This document shows, in pieces, positions 19,491-28,789 of a DNA stretch of 64,000 nucleotides. Below the pieces are notes generated by a model. It was given only the letters and a program-made list of their open reading frames with translations. It did no database searches and was not told the origin of the DNA. This DNA is from Micromonospora zingiberis (GTDB taxonomy: Bacteria; Actinomycetota; Actinomycetes; Mycobacteriales; Micromonosporaceae), in assembly GCF_004331455.1 (NCBI RefSeq), contig NZ_SJJR01000003.1, forward strand, positions 248,001 to 312,000, read 5' to 3'. How positions within the stretch are numbered: position 1 is the first letter of the stretch; every line of letters starts with the position of its first letter. The translations under genes were made by a program, and so were the position numbers.

Positions 19491-19678
19491 GGCGGGGTGC
19501 TGATGCCGCCCCGCACGCTGAACGGGTCTTCGACGGCGGACTTGGTGACCACCTGGATGATTCCGCAGCACAGTGCCACGACGAGTGCCGGCACGCCCAG
19601 CAGGACCAGCAGCGTCATGCCACGCCACCGGGCAGTCGACGGCGGGAGGGGAGCCGTGCCGGATGAATGACCCTGCAT
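19487..19678 (-). CDS. Small single-TM membrane protein
   Basis: 63 residues from the ATG at 19678; an internal Met at residue 20 would give 44. One TM helix (about 20-42) contains paired cysteines (ALCCGII) and is followed by a short polar tail. It is linked to a 40-residue frame by a 4-bp overlap. Unrecognised. Confidence 0.5.
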   Translation of the reverse strand: MQGHSSGTAPLPPSTARWRGMTLLVLLGVPALVVALCCGIIQVVTKSAVEDPFSVRGGISTPP

Positions 19679-19748
19679 GAGGCCGCAAGATAGCAGGTCA
19701 AGACCATTTTGTTGACCCCCCGGCGAGAGCTGCTCACGTTACGTGAGG

Positions 19749-22259
19749 TCAGCCGCTGGCAGCCCGCACGGCGGCGTACGCGTCGACCAGGCCGGCACCG
19801 ACCACGTTGCCCGTACCGCCGCAGGCGTCGACCCGCTCCGCCGAACCGGTGCCGGCCCGCACCGCAGTGGCCGTGCTGCGCAGTAACTGCCGGGTCCGAT
19901 CCAGGTCACCGACGAGATCCGGGTTGGCCGACCACATCAACGCCACCACGCCCGCCACGTGGGGGGTGGCCATCGACGTGCCGTCGAACGTGGCGTACCC
20001 ACCTCCGGGCATCGCGGAGAGGACGCCCGCGCCCGGGGCCATCAGGTCCGGCTTGGTCGTCCCGGACGGCGCCGGACCACGGGAGGAGAAGATGGCGACC
20101 TGGCGCTGCTGGTCAACCGCGCCGACGGTGAGCACGTCCGGGTACGGCGCGGGCGGGTCCTGCACCGACCCGCAGCGCGGTCCACTGTTACCGGCCGCCG
20201 CGACGACCAGGATTCCCGCCGCCTCCAACGCGTCCGTGGCGGGCCGTAGCGCACCCGGGTCACAGCCTTCGAGCGGCGGGCAGCCCCACGAGTTGGTCAG
20301 GATCTCCGGCGCCCGGGCCGGCCGCCCGTCGGTGAACGGATCACCGCCGGGCGGGAAGGGCGCCAGCATGAACTGGAGGCAGTCGAGGTAGGACGCCGGG
20401 TTGCCGAGGTTGCGGTCGAGGTTGACGCAACCCACCCAGTTCGCTCCCGGCGCGACACCGAGGCCGCCCTGGCCGACCGCACTGCCCACCGTGTGGGTGC
20501 CGTGCCCGCTGCGGTCGGTCGGCGTACGGGTGCCGTTCCACGGATCGAACCAGGAGTCGTCGCCGCCCCGGAAGCCTCCGGCCAGCGCCGGATGCCGCGC
20601 GTCCACGCCGGAATCGGAACTGCCCACGGTCACCCCGGCGCCGACGACCCGCAGCTCGGACCAGACCCGGTCGGCGCCGATCATGGTGATGTTCCAGGGT
20701 GGGCCGTTCGGCGCCGCCGTCTCGCCGCCGGACGGCTCGGCGGGCGCCGGCAGCGGGCGCAGCCGCTGACTGAGCAGCACTCGGGCCACCTCGGGCCGGC
20801 TGGCCAGCCAGGCCCGCACCGCCGGCCCACCATCCACCTCGATCGCGTTGACCAGGTAGTACGGGGTGTGGTCCAGCCGCAGCCGGCGCAGGTCCCGACG
20901 CAGGTCGGCCTGGGTCCGCTCGGCCGTGGCGACCAGCCGCTGGTAGACCTCCCCGGCGCGGGCGTCCCGGCCTGCCTTGCCCGTCCCACCCGGCAGGTCG
21001 GCGAGGTTCGCCTGCTCCCGCAGCACCACGAAGAGCCGCTCGCCGTGCAGGCCCGGCTGGCCGAAACCGACGCCGACCGCACCGACCGCGACCAGCACGG
21101 CCAGGCTGGTCACCGCGGCCACCGACCGGCGCGGCGCACGGGCCGCCGGACGGGCCAGCAGCAGGCCGTACGCGATCGCCAGCACGAGCGCGACGACGAG
21201 CCCGGCGCCGGCGGCAACCGCCACCCAGAACGGTACGTCCCGGCCACCGGCGAGCAGCAGGCTGATCTCCTCCGGATCGGTGAACGCCAGCGGGCCGAAC
21301 ACGGTGAGCCCGACCAGCCAGGCGGTGGCCGTGCGCCCGGCGGTCCGGGGGTGCCGGCGGCTCAGCGCGTGCAGCGCGGCCAGCGCGAAAGCCACCGGCG
21401 GTAGCGCCACCAGCAGTGGCAACTGGGCACCGGACTGGCCGGTGCCGGCACCGACCAGCAGCAACACCACCCCGGCGACCAGCCCGCCCAGCAACACGAG
21501 TCGCGCCGGTCGGGGCGGCTCGCCGTGGGTGAAGTAGCCCCAGAACCGGCCATCGAGCAGCGCTCCCGCCAGCGTTCCGACGGCCGCCGCGGCCAGTCCG
21601 GCGAGCACCGTCTCCAGCAGCCCGCCGAGCGCGCCGAGCCAGACCCAGGGCAGCAACAGCACCAGCCCGGCGGCCAGCGCCAGGAGGGTCACCACCGACG
21701 GCCCGGAGGCGGGTAACTGGGCCACCCCGGGCGCTGCCACCCCGGGCGCCGTCACCCCGGGCGCCGGGTCGGGCGCTGGCGCTGCGAACGCCACCACCCC
21801 GGGCGCCGGGTCGGGGGCCGGTCCGCTGGCGGGCCGGTCGGTGCCGGCCAGCGGGTGCGACATCCGCCCTGCGAGCAGCGCTAACAGCGTGGCGGTGGCG
21901 GCCAGCGCGGCGAGGTACGCCTCGTGGTGCACCGGGGGGATCGCGCGCAGCAGGCCCAGTGCGCCCAACGCGAGCGTTCCGGCCAGCCACGCCCGCCCGG
22001 TGCCCCGGACCGCCGACGAGCGGGGCAGCATGGCCAGTGGCAGTGCGGCGATGCCGATCACCAGAACGGTGATCAGGCTCACCAGCGGCCAGAGCGGCAC
22101 CGACCAGTCCAGCCCACTGACCAGCAGCACCTGGTCCACCGTCCACCCGGCGGTCTGCGAGACGAGGGTGACGCCGGTGACCCAGCAGCCCACCAGCACC
22201 GCCGCCACGATCGCCCAAGGGCTGCTGGCAGTGCCGGATGTGGAGTAGTCCGCCCGCAT
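19749..22259 (-). CDS. Polytopic membrane-anchored subtilisin-like serine protease (S8)
   Basis: 836 residues. The first 400 residues hold about 11 TM helices with a Pro/Ala/Gly-rich loop at about 140-185. Residues about 405-505 look like a propeptide (RTQADLRRDLR, HTPYYLVNAIEV). The S8 domain has Asp549 (SDSGVD), His586 (GHGTHT), oxyanion Asn in NSWG, and Ser762 (GTSMATPH). The catalytic triad is complete, so an active extracellular protease tethered by a large membrane domain is expected. The ATG at 22259 is chosen over an upstream extension that would overlap the divergent glpD promoter. No mycosin-type partner genes (ESX) are near. Confidence 0.87.
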   Translation of the reverse strand: MRADYSTSGTASSPWAIVAAVLVGCWVTGVTLVSQTAGWTVDQVLLVSGLDWSVPLWPLVSLITVLVIGIAALPLAMLPRSSAVRGTGRAWLAGTLALGALGLLRAIPPVHHEAYLAALAATATLLALLAGRMSHPLAGTDRPASGPAPDPAPGVVAFAAPAPDPAPGVTAPGVAAPGVAQLPASGPSVVTLLALAAGLVLLLPWVWLGALGGLLETVLAGLAAAAVGTLAGALLDGRFWGYFTHGEPPRPARLVLLGGLVAGVVLLLVGAGTGQSGAQLPLLVALPPVAFALAALHALSRRHPRTAGRTATAWLVGLTVFGPLAFTDPEEISLLLAGGRDVPFWVAVAAGAGLVVALVLAIAYGLLLARPAARAPRRSVAAVTSLAVLVAVGAVGVGFGQPGLHGERLFVVLREQANLADLPGGTGKAGRDARAGEVYQRLVATAERTQADLRRDLRRLRLDHTPYYLVNAIEVDGGPAVRAWLASRPEVARVLLSQRLRPLPAPAEPSGGETAAPNGPPWNITMIGADRVWSELRVVGAGVTVGSSDSGVDARHPALAGGFRGGDDSWFDPWNGTRTPTDRSGHGTHTVGSAVGQGGLGVAPGANWVGCVNLDRNLGNPASYLDCLQFMLAPFPPGGDPFTDGRPARAPEILTNSWGCPPLEGCDPGALRPATDALEAAGILVVAAAGNSGPRCGSVQDPPAPYPDVLTVGAVDQQRQVAIFSSRGPAPSGTTKPDLMAPGAGVLSAMPGGGYATFDGTSMATPHVAGVVALMWSANPDLVGDLDRTRQLLRSTATAVRAGTGSAERVDACGGTGNVVGAGLVDAYAAVRAASG

Positions 22260-22359
22260 CCGCACACAGTACGACGCCGGTCGCCGGCCGCCGTGCGCGG
22301 AAAGACCTGTGGCCACGGCGGCACATGTCGCCGCAGCGCCCGGACGTTACGGTGGACGG

Positions 22360-24177
22360 GTGCGCGATCCACATGTTCCGCGGTCCGTTGCCGGGCAACT
22401 CTCGCCCTCCCGCCGCGCCAGCGACCTGCGTCGGCTCCGGGCCGAACGCTTCGACGTGCTGGTCATCGGTGGTGGGGTGACCGGTGCGGGCGCGGCTGTC
22501 GACGCCGCGTCGCGGGGGCTGAAGGTGGCCCTGGTGGAGGCGCGTGATCTCGCGGCCGGCACCTCCAGCCGATCCAGCAAGCTGATCCACGGCGGCCTGC
22601 GCTACCTGGAGCAGTTGGAGTTGAACCTGGTGCACGAGGCGCTCACCGAGCGGGGGCTGCTGGCCACCCGGCTGGCGCCACACCTGGTCCGCCCGGTGCC
22701 GTTCCTGGTGCCGCTCCCCGCCGGTCAGGGCGTACGCGGGCTGCCCGCCCGGATGATCCGCCGGGCCTACTACGGCGCGGGGGTGGCCGCGTACGACGCT
22801 TTCGCGGGTCTCTTCGGCGGCGGTCGGGGCATGCCGCTGCACCGGCACCTGAGCCGGGAGGGTGCGCGCCGGGTCTTTCCGAGCCTGCGCGCCGACGGGC
22901 TGGCCGGCGCGATCCGCTACTACGACGGGCAGGTGGACGACGCCCGGCTGGTGGTCACCTTGGCCCGTACCGCCGCGAGCCTGGGCGCGACCGTGGTGAG
23001 CAGCGCACAGGCGGTCGGTCTGATCCGGCAGGCCCGGGAGGTCACCGGGGTCCGGGTGCGGGACCTGGAGGCACCTGCCGGGTCCCCGGACGCCGAGTTC
23101 GAGGTGCACGCCCGCACGGTGATCGCCGCGACCGGGGTGTGGACCGACGACATGTCGCGGATGCTCAACGACGTCGGGCTGCGCCCCGGCATCCGGGTCC
23201 GGGCCTCCAAGGGCGTGCACCTGGTGGTGCCCCGCTCGGCGATCACCGGCGACACCGGGCTGATCCTGCGGACGGCGACCAGCGTGCTCTTCGTCATCCC
23301 GTGGGGCGGGCACTGGATCATCGGCACCACGGACACCGACTGGCAGCTCGACCGCTCGCACCCGGCGGCCTCCGCCAGCGACATCGACTACCTGCTGCGG
23401 CAGGTCAACACCGTGCTGGACCGGCCGTTGACCACCGCCGACATCGAGGGCGTCTACGCCGGGCTGCGCCCGCTGCTGGCCGGCGAGGCCGACTCCACCT
23501 CCAAGCTCTCCCGGGAACACGCGGTCATCGAGCCGATGCTCGGTCTGCTGCTGGTCGCCGGGGGCAAGTACACGACCTACCGGGTGATGGCCGCCGACGT
23601 GGTCGACCGGGCCGTCCGTCGGCTCAACTGGCAGCGGCCGTCGCGTACCGCCGATCTGCCGTTGCTCGGCGCCGACGGGTACGCGGCCATGTGGCGGGAC
23701 CGGGCCGACCTGGCCCGCCGGCACGGGCTGCCGGTCGGGGTGGTGGAACACCTGCTCGAACGCTACGGCAGCCTGACCCTCGACCTGCTCGCCCTGATCG
23801 ACGCGGATCCGTTGCTGGCCTCCCCGCTGGCCGGGGCACCGGAATATCTGGCGGCCGAGGTGACCTACGCGGCTCGGGCCGAGGGTGCGTTGCACCTGGA
23901 GGACGTGCTGACCCGGCGTACCCGGATCTCCTTCGAGACGACCCACCGGGGTCTGGAGTCGGCCGAGCACACGGCCGAGCTGATGGGTGCGGTGCTGGGG
24001 TGGGACGACGCCCGCCGGGCCCGTGAGGTGGCGCACTACCGGTCCCGGGTGGTGGCCGAACGGCAGTCACAGCTGATGCCGGACGACGCCACGGCCGACG
24101 CGGCGCGACTGGGTGCGCCGGACGTGCGAGGCTACGCCGCCGACCGGGGCGCCGACGACGCCGGACTTCCACGCTGA
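22360..24177 (+). CDS. glpD: Aerobic glycerol-3-phosphate dehydrogenase
   Basis: 605 residues. It is a membrane-associated FAD enzyme oxidising glycerol-3-phosphate to DHAP and feeding the quinone pool. It has a Rossmann FAD motif (VIGGGVTGAGAAVDAASRG), SSRSSKLIHGGLRYLE, and a C-terminal helical domain. The GTG at 22360 follows GGTGGACGG and gives a family-like length; an ATG at 22309 is in frame but adds 17 odd residues. It is divergent from the protease gene with 100 bp between. No glpF or glpK is adjacent. Confidence 0.92.
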   Translation: MRDPHVPRSVAGQLSPSRRASDLRRLRAERFDVLVIGGGVTGAGAAVDAASRGLKVALVEARDLAAGTSSRSSKLIHGGLRYLEQLELNLVHEALTERGLLATRLAPHLVRPVPFLVPLPAGQGVRGLPARMIRRAYYGAGVAAYDAFAGLFGGGRGMPLHRHLSREGARRVFPSLRADGLAGAIRYYDGQVDDARLVVTLARTAASLGATVVSSAQAVGLIRQAREVTGVRVRDLEAPAGSPDAEFEVHARTVIAATGVWTDDMSRMLNDVGLRPGIRVRASKGVHLVVPRSAITGDTGLILRTATSVLFVIPWGGHWIIGTTDTDWQLDRSHPAASASDIDYLLRQVNTVLDRPLTTADIEGVYAGLRPLLAGEADSTSKLSREHAVIEPMLGLLLVAGGKYTTYRVMAADVVDRAVRRLNWQRPSRTADLPLLGADGYAAMWRDRADLARRHGLPVGVVEHLLERYGSLTLDLLALIDADPLLASPLAGAPEYLAAEVTYAARAEGALHLEDVLTRRTRISFETTHRGLESAEHTAELMGAVLGWDDARRAREVAHYRSRVVAERQSQLMPDDATADAARLGAPDVRGYAADRGADDAGLPR

Positions 24178-24262
24178 CCGGTCCACATCGGAGGACGTTT
24201 GCGTTGGATGTCCACTTGACGGGTTACGCTCGCTACCTACGGTGGGGTAAGTTCCGCGCGTG

Positions 24263-24793
24263 ATGGCGCTTTCCTGGTCACGGCTGGCTTACCTCTCCGC
24301 TACCGCCCTGCTGGCGGCTGCCCTGACCGGGTGCGCCCCGTTCGGCGAGCAGGGCGAGACAGCGGAGCAGCCGGGCACAGCCGGCGGCGGTGCGCCCCCG
24401 GCCAGTGGCGCCGCCGTCGTCGGGAAGCACCGGGTCAGCCTGTTGCAGAACGAGGGCACGGACGGCCCGCTGCGCACCTTGAACGTGGAGCCGGACGGGC
24501 GCTGGGAGTGTGTCGACTGTGCCGGCGACGGCGTGTCCTCGACGGGCACGCTGAGCGAGGAGCACGTGGAGCGGTTGCAGTTCCTGCTCGCCGAACCGGC
24601 GCTGACCAAGGAGACCGACGAGGCGCGCGGGTACAAGGTGACCTGCGTCGGCGCGTTGACCTCCAGCCTGTTGACGACCGCCGGCCTGATCACCTCGCAG
24701 GACTGCCCGGGGGAGGAACGCCCTCCGTTGGCGGAGGAGATCCTGTACCTGCTCACCCAGAACACCCCGGCGGAGCTCACCTCGCCGAAGTAA
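24263..24793 (+). CDS. Hypothetical lipoprotein
   Basis: 176 residues. A lipoprotein signal ends in the lipobox LTGC (Cys about 24), then comes a Gly/Ala/Pro linker. The mature domain contains two short-spaced Cys (CVDC) and two later Cys, suggesting disulfides. It may be a protease-inhibitor-like or binding domain, but I do not recognise it. A GTG immediately before the ATG is an alternative start. The TAA stop is formed by the first bases of a TAAGGAAGGG repeat. Confidence 0.75.
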   Translation: MALSWSRLAYLSATALLAAALTGCAPFGEQGETAEQPGTAGGGAPPASGAAVVGKHRVSLLQNEGTDGPLRTLNVEPDGRWECVDCAGDGVSSTGTLSEEHVERLQFLLAEPALTKETDEARGYKVTCVGALTSSLLTTAGLITSQDCPGEERPPLAEEILYLLTQNTPAELTSPK

Positions 24794-24846
24794 GGAAGGG
24801 CACCTTCTTAACGTCTTCTGTATAGGAAGGGCCCCTGCTTAACACC
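24791..24846. repeat. TAAGGAAGGG dispersed repeat, copy 1 (direct halves)
   Basis: Two half-units lie in the same orientation, at 24791-24813 (TAAGGAAGGGCACCTTCTTA plus ACG) and 24823-24844. The repeat begins with the stop codon of the lipoprotein gene. The first half is 22/23 identical to the copy at 60411. Confidence 0.85.
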
Positions 24847-24880
24847 GCCCGAGCCCGGCCGACGGCACGGGCCGGGCGGT
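24844..24880. terminator. GC-rich hairpin between convergent genes
   Basis: The arms at 24844-24857 and 24868-24880 pair fully except for one bulged A, with a 10-nt loop. It lies between the convergent lipoprotein and oxidase genes. Confidence 0.65.
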
Positions 24881-24887
24881 CGTGGGG

Positions 24888-26288
24888 TCAGAGCACCTTG
24901 CCGGGATTGAGCAGACCGGCCGGGTCGAGCGCCGACTTGATCGCCTGGTGCACCCGTACGCCGACCGGCCCGATCTCCCGGGCCAGCCAGTCCCGCTTGA
25001 GCAGCCCGACGCCGTGCTCGCCGGTGCAGGTGCCGCCGAGATCCAGGCCGAGCCGCATGATCTCGTCGAAGGCCCGTCGGCCGCGTTCCAGGCTGGCCGG
25101 GTCGGCCCGGTCCACCACGATGTTGGGGTGCAGGTTGCCGTCGCCGGCATGACCGACGACCCCGATCGGCACGGAGCACTCGGCCGCGATCCGGGCCACC
25201 CCGTCGAGCAGTGCGGCCAACGCGCCCCGGGGCACCGCCAGGTCGTCGATGATCAGGCCACCGTTGCCGCCCGGGTACGTGTCCGTGGCGTACTTCTCCA
25301 TCGCCGGATGCGCCAGCCGTCGGGCCTGCAACAGGGCGGCAGCCTCCACCGCGTCGGTGGCCGCGTACACCTCCTCGGCACCGGCCGCCGTGCAGACCGC
25401 GGCCAGCTCGGTCAGGTCCTCGGCGGCCCTCGGGCCGGTGTCGGCGGCGGCCAGCAGCAGCGCCTCGGCGTCGGTACGCAGCCCCATCGGCCGGTACGCC
25501 TCGATCGCCGTCAGATGGGTGCGGTCGAGCAGTTCCAGCAGGCTGGGGGAGAGGCCCTGGGCGGCGATCCGGGCCACCGCCTCGCCCGCCGCAGCGGTCG
25601 AGCCGAAGACGGCGACCAGGGTCAGCGACGCCGCCGGGGCGGGCCGCAGCGCCACGGTCACCTCGGTGATCACGCCGAGGGTGCCCTCGGATCCCACGAA
25701 GAGCCGGGTCAGGTCGTACCCGGCCACCCCCTTGGCGGTACGACGACCGGTGCGCAGCACCTCGCCGGAGGCCAGCACGACCTCCAGTCCGAGCACGTAT
25801 TCGGTGGTGACGCCGTACTTGACGCAGCACATGCCGCCCGCGTTGGTGGCGACGTTGCCGCCGATGGTGGACGACTCCCAGGAGCCAGGATCGGGCGGAT
25901 ACCACAGGCCCTGCTCGGCCACGGCGGCGCTGAGTGCCGCGTTGACCACGCCGGGTTGGACGACCGCGATCCGGCTCACCGGGTCGATCTCCAGGATGGC
26001 GTCCATCGCCACGGTGCTGAGCACCACCGCGCCGTCGACCGCGTTGGCCGCGCCGGCCAATCCGGTCCGCGCCCCCTGCGGCACCACCGGTACGCCGTAC
26101 CGCCCGGCCGCCCTCACCACGGCGGCCACCTCCTCGGTGCGGCGTGGCCGGGTGACCACCAGTGGCGTGCCGGCGGCGCACAGGTCGGCCTCGTCCCGCT
26201 CGTACCCACGCAGCAGGTCCGGGTCGGTGAGCACCGCCTCCGGCCCGAGGGCGGCACGCAGGTCGTCGAGGAGCGGGGAGGCGGCCAT
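24888..26288 (-). CDS. FAD-linked oxidase, glycolate oxidase GlcD / D-lactate dehydrogenase family
   Basis: 466 residues. It has a PCMH-type FAD domain (VVPQGARTGLAGAAN, SSTIGGNVATNAGG, FVGSEGTLGVITEV) and a C-terminal domain with GHAGDGNLHPN and GEHGVGLLKR. It oxidises 2-hydroxyacids. It stands alone, without glcE/glcF, so it is more likely a single-subunit D-2-hydroxyacid dehydrogenase. The ATG at 26288 matches the family N-terminus better than a GTG 24 bp upstream. Convergent with the lipoprotein gene. Confidence 0.9.
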   Translation of the reverse strand: MAASPLLDDLRAALGPEAVLTDPDLLRGYERDEADLCAAGTPLVVTRPRRTEEVAAVVRAAGRYGVPVVPQGARTGLAGAANAVDGAVVLSTVAMDAILEIDPVSRIAVVQPGVVNAALSAAVAEQGLWYPPDPGSWESSTIGGNVATNAGGMCCVKYGVTTEYVLGLEVVLASGEVLRTGRRTAKGVAGYDLTRLFVGSEGTLGVITEVTVALRPAPAASLTLVAVFGSTAAAGEAVARIAAQGLSPSLLELLDRTHLTAIEAYRPMGLRTDAEALLLAAADTGPRAAEDLTELAAVCTAAGAEEVYAATDAVEAAALLQARRLAHPAMEKYATDTYPGGNGGLIIDDLAVPRGALAALLDGVARIAAECSVPIGVVGHAGDGNLHPNIVVDRADPASLERGRRAFDEIMRLGLDLGGTCTGEHGVGLLKRDWLAREIGPVGVRVHQAIKSALDPAGLLNPGKVL

Positions 26289-26355
26289 GTCGCCGAGGCT
26301 ACGACCGGTCACCGGTGATCATCAACCGGGCGTGCCGCCGGGTACCGTGGCTGCC

Positions 26356-26673
26356 GTGATCTACGTCGACCGGCCGGCCTGGCCGGCGCGGGGCCGCCTC
26401 TGGTCCCACCTGATCAGCGACGTGTCCCTCGCCGAGCTGCACGTGTTCGCCGAAACGCTGGGCGCACCCCGGCGCGGCTTCGACCGCGACCACTACGACA
26501 TTCCCGCCGACCGGTTCGCCATGGCGGTCTGGCTCGGTGCCCAGGTGCGTCCCAGCCGCGACCTGGTCCGCCTGCTGTACGCGGCCGACCTCCGCCGCCC
26601 CAAACACCTGCACCGGATGCCCGGCCCGGCCGGTCGGTCGATCACCCCTGCGGCGCCGGATCGGAAGGCGTGA
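26356..26673 (+). CDS. DUF4031 domain protein
   Basis: 105 residues, a whole DUF4031 unit. It starts IYVDRPAWPARGRLWSHLISD, then HVFAETLGAPRRGFDRDHYD, and ends in a Pro/Arg-rich tail. The GTG at 26356 gives the family start. Its last 32 bp overlap the end of the convergent HD-domain gene. No activity is known to me for the family. Confidence 0.85.
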   Translation: MIYVDRPAWPARGRLWSHLISDVSLAELHVFAETLGAPRRGFDRDHYDIPADRFAMAVWLGAQVRPSRDLVRLLYAADLRRPKHLHRMPGPAGRSITPAAPDRKA

Positions 26674-27301
26674 GGGCGTGCAGTTCGCGGGCGAGGTTGG
26701 CGCGGGCCCGGGGCTCCCAGCGGTCGCTGAGGGCGGGTAGCCGGTAGCGGGCGGGCAGGGCGAGCAGGTTGGTGAGGACCTGGGCACGACCGACCCGGTA
26801 GGAGACCTCCGGTACGTGGGCGTACTCCCGCCGGATCGCGGCCGCGTACCTGTCGTACTCCGGCTCCGGCGCGGCCAGTACGGCCAGGTCGGCGTCGCAG
26901 AGCAGCACCCCGTCGGCGTCCGCCGGGTCCACCCGGTGCCCGGCGGTGAGCAGCACCAGCCGGCGTACCTCGGCCACCTCGGAGTCGGGCAGCCCGGCGC
27001 GGGCGAGCAGGGTGCCGGCGAGCGCGGCGCTGTCGCGTTCGTTGTGGTCACCCGGTGCCCGGGGGTCGTACACCGCGTCATGACACCAGGCGGCGAGCCG
27101 GACCAGGTCCGGCCGTGGCGCCGCCGGGGCGTACCGGTCGACGACGTCGAGCACGGCGGTCAGGTGGGCGACGGTGTGGTAGTGCCGGTGCGGCTCGCGC
27201 CACCGTTCGAGCAACTCCGCCCCGGCGGCCTCGGCCGCCGTCGGCTCGGTCGCCCCGGCGGCCCGTACGGCCGCGCGCCACCGTTCGATCAGGCCTGCCA
27301 C
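26642..27301 (-). CDS. HD-superfamily metal-dependent phosphohydrolase (COG4339-like)
   Basis: 219 residues. It has HRHYHTVAHLTAVL, then the HD pair in AAWCHDAVYD, then DHNERDSA, as in the stand-alone predicted HD phosphohydrolases. The GTG at 27301 opens with AGLIERWRAAV. It is probably a cytosolic enzyme acting on a nucleotide-like substrate, which is not identified. Its 3' end overlaps the DUF4031 gene tail to tail by 32 bp. Confidence 0.85.
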   Translation of the reverse strand: MAGLIERWRAAVRAAGATEPTAAEAAGAELLERWREPHRHYHTVAHLTAVLDVVDRYAPAAPRPDLVRLAAWCHDAVYDPRAPGDHNERDSAALAGTLLARAGLPDSEVAEVRRLVLLTAGHRVDPADADGVLLCDADLAVLAAPEPEYDRYAAAIRREYAHVPEVSYRVGRAQVLTNLLALPARYRLPALSDRWEPRARANLARELHALTPSDPAPQG

Positions 27302-27457
27302 CCGGCCAGTCTGCCGTACCGGCGCTGCCGGTGCCGGTGTCGGTGTCGGACCGGGGCGGGCGCGGCACCCGGCGTCGTGCCGTTCCCGACCGGGTGATCC
27401 GGGACGGCGGGCCCGCTGCGGGAGGAATGTCCCGGCGTGCGGTGGGTAGTCGCGGCC

Positions 27458-28720
27458 ATGGCGGTGGCCCGGGATCGACGATTTCCACTGCTGCGCCGTA
27501 ACCGGGTGCGGGAGAGCCTGTCCGACGTGGACACGGCGCGGATCGCCGAGACGGTGGCGCAGCTGCATCGGCAGAGCAAGGCCACCCTGCACGACCGGCT
27601 GCACCGGGTACGGATGGCGCTCGGCCTGGCTGTGCAGGCCGGTCTGGCCGCCGGGCTGAGCTGGGTGGCCGCGCACGACCTGCTGGGCAACCCGCAGCCG
27701 GTCTTCGCCCCGATCTCCGCCGTGGGCACCCTCGCCGTGTCGGTGGGGCAGCGGTTCCGCCGGACGGTGGAGCTGATCGTCGGCGTGGCGGTCGGTGTGG
27801 CCATCGGTGACCTGCTGATCCACTTCCTCGGTACCGGCCCGTGGCAGCTCGGGCTGGTCGTCACCGCGGCCATCCTGCTGACCATCTTCGCCGGTGGCAG
27901 CGTCGCCATCGTCATCCAGGCGGCGGCGACCGCGGTGCTGATCGTGACCCTCAGCCCGTCGGTCGCCAACCTGGAGCCGACCCGGTTCATCGACGCCGCC
28001 GTCGGCGGCACCATCGCACTGCTGGTCACCGCGGTCCTGCTACCGCTCAACCCGCTGCGGGTGCTCAACCGGGCCGCCCGACCCGCCCTGGACCTGCTCG
28101 CCGAGCAACTCGACGCCACCGCCGACGGGCTGCGCGAGCGGAACCAGGAGAGGATCCAGGCGGCGCTGGACCGGCTGCGCGACAACAAGCAGGAGTTGGC
28201 CACGCTGACCGAGGCGATCGAGGGCGCCAAGGAGACGGCGTTGCTCTCCCCGGCGCGCTGGCACCGGCGCAGTGAACTCACCCACTATGCCGACGCGGCC
28301 GACCCGATCGACCGGGCGATGCGCAACAGCGGCACCCTGATCCGCCGCGCGGTCACCCTGATCGAGGACGACGAACCGGTCCCCGAACCGATGCCCCACG
28401 CGATCGCCCACCTCGCCGAGTCGGTCCGCCTGCTCAAGCGCGAGTTCGCCCAGGGCGAGGAGCCCGAGCAGGCCCGGGAGCGCTCACTGCGCGCGGTGAG
28501 CGAGGCCGGCCGGGCGTACGCCGAAGGGGTCGGCTTCTCCGGCAGTGTGGTGGTGGCCCAGGTGCGTACCACCGCCAGTGACCTGATGGTGGCCTCGGGG
28601 ATCAGCCAGGAGGAGGCCAACCGGTTGGTCCGGCAGTCCTTCGGCGAGACGGAGCGGCCCGGGGCGCCAGCCGGCCCGGAGCCAACCGCGAAGCGCCCCG
28701 CCGCGCCGCCGGTCGGCTGA
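27458..28720 (+). CDS. FUSC/aromatic-acid-exporter-like membrane protein
   Basis: 420 residues. The N-terminal half carries about five or six TM helices (QPVFAPISAVGTLAVSVGQRFRRT is split over the pore region typical of the FUSC family). The C-terminal half is cytoplasmic and helical, with likely coiled coil (RERNQERIQAALDRLRDNK). The ATG at 27458 is preferred over one 21 bp upstream. Followed 69 bp later by the PrsW gene in the same direction. Substrate not known. Confidence 0.8.
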   Translation: MAVARDRRFPLLRRNRVRESLSDVDTARIAETVAQLHRQSKATLHDRLHRVRMALGLAVQAGLAAGLSWVAAHDLLGNPQPVFAPISAVGTLAVSVGQRFRRTVELIVGVAVGVAIGDLLIHFLGTGPWQLGLVVTAAILLTIFAGGSVAIVIQAAATAVLIVTLSPSVANLEPTRFIDAAVGGTIALLVTAVLLPLNPLRVLNRAARPALDLLAEQLDATADGLRERNQERIQAALDRLRDNKQELATLTEAIEGAKETALLSPARWHRRSELTHYADAADPIDRAMRNSGTLIRRAVTLIEDDEPVPEPMPHAIAHLAESVRLLKREFAQGEEPEQARERSLRAVSEAGRAYAEGVGFSGSVVVAQVRTTASDLMVASGISQEEANRLVRQSFGETERPGAPAGPEPTAKRPAAPPVG

Positions 28721-28789
28721 GCGCGCAGGTGGCCGCCGGTGCGGCCGATGCGCCCGGCCCGACGAGCCGGGGATGACTACGCTGGCCGC

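Noticed and set aside
19699..19720. GGTCAA/TTGACC inverted pair as a promoter or operator
   Set aside because: Only six bases per arm and no matching -10; could be chance.
20341..24036. A 1231-residue minus-strand frame across the subtilase and glpD
   Set aside because: It runs through two well-supported genes in other frames and shows no domain.
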